A DNA stretch of 64,000 nucleotides from Longimicrobium terrae (GTDB lineage Bacteria > Gemmatimonadota > Gemmatimonadetes > Longimicrobiales > Longimicrobiaceae): contig NZ_JACHIA010000024.1 of the NCBI RefSeq assembly GCF_014202995.1, positions 1 to 64,000 on the forward strand, written 5' to 3'. The translations under genes were made by a program, and so were the position numbers. The notes below the pieces were generated by a model, which was not told the origin of the DNA, made no database searches, and saw nothing but the letters and a program-made list of their open reading frames with translations. The number at the start of each line of letters is the position of its first letter. Position 1 is the stretch's first letter. Shown here piece after piece: positions 61,064 to 64,000 of the stretch.

Positions 61064-61522
61064 GTGCTGCTCAACGAGCTGCTCACTCCCGAACGCGTGC
61101 GCGTCCCCCTGCGGGGCGGTTCCAAGCAGGATCTTCTGCAGGAACTGGTGGCGCTGCTGCACGATCAAGGCGCCGTCGCCGACGCGGAGGGCGTGCTGGC
61201 CTCCGTTCGCCAGCGCGAGGAACTGCTGAGCACGGGCGTGGGAAGCGGCGTCGCCATCCCGCACGGCAAGAGCAACTCGGTGCCGGAACTGGTGATGGCG
61301 GCGGGCGTCACCCGCGAGCCGGTGGACTTCGACTCGCTGGACGGGCAGCCCGTGCGGCTGATGTTTCTGCTGGTGGGGCCGGAGAACGCGGCCGGGCAGC
61401 ACGTAAAGGCGCTGTCGCGCATTTCGCGCATGGTGCGCCGCGACGGCTTTCGCGAGCGCCTGGTGGCGGCGCAGTCCGCCGACGAGTTCATGGCGCTTCT
61501 GGCGGAGGCTGAGGCGCTCTGA
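61064..61522 (+). CDS. PTS EIIA domain protein (PtsN/fructose type)
   Basis: A 152-residue single-domain phosphotransferase protein. The phosphorylated His is H67 in VGSGVAIPHGKSNSVPELVM, and LTPERVRVPLRGGSKQDLLQ and FLLVGPENAAGQHVKALSRI match the EIIA fructose/nitrogen family. It lies with vanZ and aspS rather than with EIIB/EIIC genes, so a regulatory PtsN-like role is more likely than sugar uptake. The start is uncertain: GTG 61064 fits domain boundaries; ATG 61025 would add 13 residues. The stop overlaps the vanZ ATG (TGATG). Confidence 0.85.
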   Translation: MLLNELLTPERVRVPLRGGSKQDLLQELVALLHDQGAVADAEGVLASVRQREELLSTGVGSGVAIPHGKSNSVPELVMAAGVTREPVDFDSLDGQPVRLMFLLVGPENAAGQHVKALSRISRMVRRDGFRERLVAAQSADEFMALLAEAEAL

Positions 61523-61914
61523 TGCGCCGGCTGCTGCCCTGGATTCCCGCGCTCGCCTGGGCGGTCGCCATCTACCTGGTTTCCGGGCGCAGTTCGGTTC
61601 CGGTGCCGGGCGTAAGCGGCGCCGACAAGGTGCTGCACTTCGGGGCGTACGCCCTGCTGGGCGGGCTGCTGGCCTTTGCGGCGCACCGCTCGGCGCTGCA
61701 CCCCGGGGTGGCCGTGATCCTGGGAGTGCTGTACGGCGCGAGCGACGAAATTCACCAGAGTTTCGTGCCGGGGCGCTCTCCCGACATTCGTGACTGGGTA
61801 GCCGACGCGCTGGGCGTCTGCTTCGCCGTCTTTCTGTACACACGCTGGCGCGCCCGCCGCTCCGCCCCGTCCGTGAACGCGGCGGAGGCACGCGCCCCTT
61901 CTCTTCGCGCATGA
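61522..61914 (+). CDS. VanZ-like membrane protein
   Basis: A 130-residue VanZ-family protein with four predicted membrane segments (PWIPALAWAVAIYLVSGR, KVLHFGAYALLGGLLAFAA, GVAVILGVLYGASDEIHQSF and DWVADALGVCFAVFLYTRW) and the family's conserved DEIHQSFVPGRSPDIRDWVAD. Family members are of unknown function; the VanZ of VanA operons gives slight teicoplanin resistance. There is no van cluster here. It overlaps the PTS gene by one base and aspS by four, so it is part of a three-gene operon. Confidence 0.88.
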   Translation: MRRLLPWIPALAWAVAIYLVSGRSSVPVPGVSGADKVLHFGAYALLGGLLAFAAHRSALHPGVAVILGVLYGASDEIHQSFVPGRSPDIRDWVADALGVCFAVFLYTRWRARRSAPSVNAAEARAPSLRA

Positions 61915-63779
61915 CGGATCCGTTCACCACCGCGTACCGCACCCGCGCCGCCGGCTCGCTTCGCGCCGCCGACGCCGGAGTCCACACCACCGTCGCCGGC
62001 TGGGTGCACCGCCGCCGCGACCTGGGCGCCATCGTCTTCGTGGACCTGCGGGACCGCGAAGGGATCGTGCAGGTGTCGTTTGACCCGGACTGGACGCCCG
62101 CCGACGTGCTGGCCGAGGCGCGCCGCCTGGGCCCCGAGGACGTGGTGCAGGTGGAAGGCGTGGTCTTTCCCCGGGTGCAGGGGCAGCACAACGCCGCGCT
62201 GGCCACGGGCGACGTGGAGGTGCGCGGGGCCAGGCTGACCGTGCTCACCCGGTCGGAGCCGCTCCCCATTCAGGTGGACTACGCCGCGGACGAAGAGCTC
62301 CCGGCGGAGGATCTGCGGCTTCGCTACCGCTACCTGGACCTGCGCCGCCCCGCGCTGCAGAACAGCCTGATCATCCGGCACCGCGCCGCGCAGGCCACCC
62401 GGGCGTATCTGTCGGGTCAGGGCTTTCTGGAGGTGGAGACGCCGCTGCTCACCAAGCCCACGCCTGAGGGGGCGCGCGACTTTCTGGTGCCCAGCCGCGT
62501 GCATCCCGGCGAGTTCTACGCACTGCCGCAGTCGCCGCAGATCTACAAGCAGCTGCTGATGGTGAGCGGGTACGACCGCTACTTCCAGATCGCGCGCTGC
62601 CTGCGCGACGAGGACCTGCGCGCCGACCGCCAGCCGGAGTTCACGCAGATCGACGCCGAGATGGCGTTCGTGGACGAGGAGGACGTGTTCCGCACGGGCG
62701 AGCAGCTGATGGCGGCTGTGTTCCGCGAGATCCTGGGCGTGGAGTTGCCGACGCCCTTTCCGCGGATGACCTACCACGAGGCGATGGCGCGCTACGGCAG
62801 CGACAAGCCGGACCTGCGCAACCCGCTGTTCGTGGTGGACGTCACCGAGGTGCTTTCCGGCGCGGACTTCCGCATCTTTCAGGCGGCGGCGGAGAGCGGG
62901 CAGAGCATTCGCGGAATCCGGGTTCCCGGCGGGGCGCGGCTTTCCCGCAAGGAGCTTGATGAGCTGCAGGAAGTGGCCAAGCGCGGCGGGGCGGCGGGTG
63001 CGCTCTGGGTAAAGCGCGGCGACGAGGGGCTCTCCGGGCAGTTCGCCAAGGGGCTGGACGAGGCGCGGGCCAGCGACTTCTACCAGGCGGCGGAACTGGA
63101 GGCGGGCGACCTGTTCGTAGCGGTCGTCGGCTGGTTCCGCGGCGAGAGCGAGGCCTCCGGGCCGGAGGTGGACGGCGCGCTGGATGAACTGCGGCGTCAC
63201 CTGGGCCGCAAGCTCAACCTGGTGGACACGGCGGCGCACGCGTGGCTCTGGGTGACCGAGTTCCCCGTCTTTGACTGGGACGCGGAGAACGACCGGCTGG
63301 TGTACGCGCACAACCCGTTCAGCATGCCCAAGGGCGAGGCGGTGCAGGCCATCCTCGACGCCACGCGCGACGGCATGCCCTCCCGCGAGGCGGCGCGCAA
63401 GCTGTACGCAATGGGGCTGCGGTCGCGCGCCTACGACGCCGTGTACAACGGCAATGAACTGGCGAGCGGATCGGTGCGCATCCACATCCCCGCGGTGCAG
63501 CAGGCGGTGTTCTCCGCTCTGGGGATGAGCGAGGAAGAAGTGCAGGGCAAGTTCGGCTTCCTGCTGGAGGCGTACCGCTTCGGCGCGCCGCCGCACGCCG
63601 GCTTTGCCTTCGGGTTCGACCGGCTGGTGATGCTGCTGGCCGGCGCGTCCAGCCTGCGCGACGTGGTTGCCTTTCCCAAGACGACGTCCGCGCGCGCGCT
63701 GTTCGAGAACGCGCCCACCGCCATCGGGGACGACCAGCTTCGCGAGGTGCACGTGCAGGTGCGCCCGACCGCCGGGTAG
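61911..63779 (+). CDS. aspS: Aspartyl-tRNA synthetase
   Basis: A 622-residue class II synthetase of the bacterial type. An N-terminal OB-fold (GWVHRRRDLGAIVFVDLRDREG) is followed by motif 2 (FQIARCLRDEDLRADRQPEFTQIDAEM), the bacterial GAD insertion domain (about 290-430) and motif 3 (HAGFAFGFDRLVMLLAG). Whether it is discriminating or also makes Asp-tRNA(Asn) cannot be settled by eye. The ATG overlaps the vanZ stop (ATGA). A hairpin follows 35 bases after its stop. Confidence 0.97.
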   Translation: MTDPFTTAYRTRAAGSLRAADAGVHTTVAGWVHRRRDLGAIVFVDLRDREGIVQVSFDPDWTPADVLAEARRLGPEDVVQVEGVVFPRVQGQHNAALATGDVEVRGARLTVLTRSEPLPIQVDYAADEELPAEDLRLRYRYLDLRRPALQNSLIIRHRAAQATRAYLSGQGFLEVETPLLTKPTPEGARDFLVPSRVHPGEFYALPQSPQIYKQLLMVSGYDRYFQIARCLRDEDLRADRQPEFTQIDAEMAFVDEEDVFRTGEQLMAAVFREILGVELPTPFPRMTYHEAMARYGSDKPDLRNPLFVVDVTEVLSGADFRIFQAAAESGQSIRGIRVPGGARLSRKELDELQEVAKRGGAAGALWVKRGDEGLSGQFAKGLDEARASDFYQAAELEAGDLFVAVVGWFRGESEASGPEVDGALDELRRHLGRKLNLVDTAAHAWLWVTEFPVFDWDAENDRLVYAHNPFSMPKGEAVQAILDATRDGMPSREAARKLYAMGLRSRAYDAVYNGNELASGSVRIHIPAVQQAVFSALGMSEEEVQGKFGFLLEAYRFGAPPHAGFAFGFDRLVMLLAGASSLRDVVAFPKTTSARALFENAPTAIGDDQLREVHVQVRPTAG

Positions 63780-63813
63780 TCCGCACCCCGCGGCACGTTC
63801 GGTGTACCATCAG

Positions 63814-63843
63814 CGCAGGGGCGGGGAATTCCTCGCCCCTGCG
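63814..63843 (+). terminator. Hairpin after aspS
   Basis: CGCAGGGGCG (63814-63823) pairs perfectly with CGCCCCTGCG (63834-63843) around a ten-base loop, 35 bases after the aspS stop. The T-tail is weak. Confidence 0.6.
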
Positions 63844-63852
63844 GCGTTGAGG

Positions 63853-63880
63853 GGTGCGTTAGTGCGGGGTGCGTGAGTGC
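63853..63880. repeat. Short GTGCGT-type tandem repeat
   Basis: A run of GGTGCGTTAGTGC and GGGGTGCGTGAGTGC units directly after the aspS hairpin. It matches the array at 25344-25380 after xerC. The last bases of the window (63881-64000) show no gene that I can support. Confidence 0.65.
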
Positions 63881-64000
63881 TGAGCGTTTTCGCTCCCTCT
63901 GCACTCCCGGCGATGCTCTGCTGCCCGGCGACGGCGGAAAAAGATGAATCCAGCGGATCGCGCCGTGCTCGTGCGGCGTGATCGAACGAACATAGAAGCC

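Noticed and set aside
61522-61914. Glycopeptide-resistance gene
   Set aside because: VanZ-family proteins are widespread without van clusters, and no vanHAX or vanRS genes are nearby.

Overview
The window is about 64 kb of very GC-rich bacterial chromosome, densely coding on both strands. The combination of a diderm type IV pilus secretin operon, a large TonB-receptor-like barrel, a membrane-anchored BTAD/TolB/TPR regulator, a LxVESF-type leader peptide and a family of long GC-rich intergenic repeats is what I would expect of a Gemmatimonadota bacterium near Longimicrobium. That placement is inference from gene style; no rRNA, tRNA, CRISPR array, prophage or insertion sequence was seen.

Layout. 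0.4-1.6 kb: HD-domain protein, a 26-bp perfect inverted repeat and a 62-residue orphan protein. 1.6-17.4 kb: a type IV pilus region with a PilS/PilR-like pair, four prepilin-like proteins and a PilX-like protein, then pilM-N-O-P-Q and a 1,439-residue lipoprotein with six 120-residue repeats. 17.9-28.4 kb: aroC-aroK-topA, then trmFO-xerC-hslV-hslU in the order known from the Bacillus codY operon but split by two blocks of dispersed repeats. 28.5-30.8 kb: secreted protein, DUF486 membrane protein, a 51-residue candidate RiPP precursor bracketed by two hairpins, and a minus-strand orphan. 31.1-32.7 kb: purE-purK on the minus strand. 33.1-38.2 kb: an accessory block with an orphan, a BTAD-type regulator and, divergent from it, a Vps62-like protein with a possible pore-forming C-terminal half. 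38.4-42.2 kb: MazG-like pyrophosphohydrolase and a three-gene phosphorelay flanked by copies of one palindrome. 43-51.9 kb: small orphan, dicarboxylate-type symporter, membrane pyrophosphatase, amino-acid permease and TonB-receptor-like barrel. 52-57.9 kb: NFACT/RqcH-like protein divergent from panB-panC-panD, a degenerate GlmU-like protein, yqeK and a LytR_C protein. 57.9-63.8 kb: RluA-type pseudouridine synthase, two small orphan genes, rlmN, and a PTS IIA-vanZ-aspS operon.

How it fits together. The pilus block holds minor pilins, the inner-membrane alignment complex, the outer-membrane secretin and a probable regulator pair, but no motor ATPases, PilC or prepilin peptidase, which must lie elsewhere. 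Housekeeping operons are compact, with 1- and 4-base stop/start overlaps. The parts most worth a second look are the orphan RiPP-like peptide, the Vps62-like candidate toxin with its divergent regulator, the palindromes around the phosphorelay, the structured leader in front of the pyrophosphatase and the composite repeat family.
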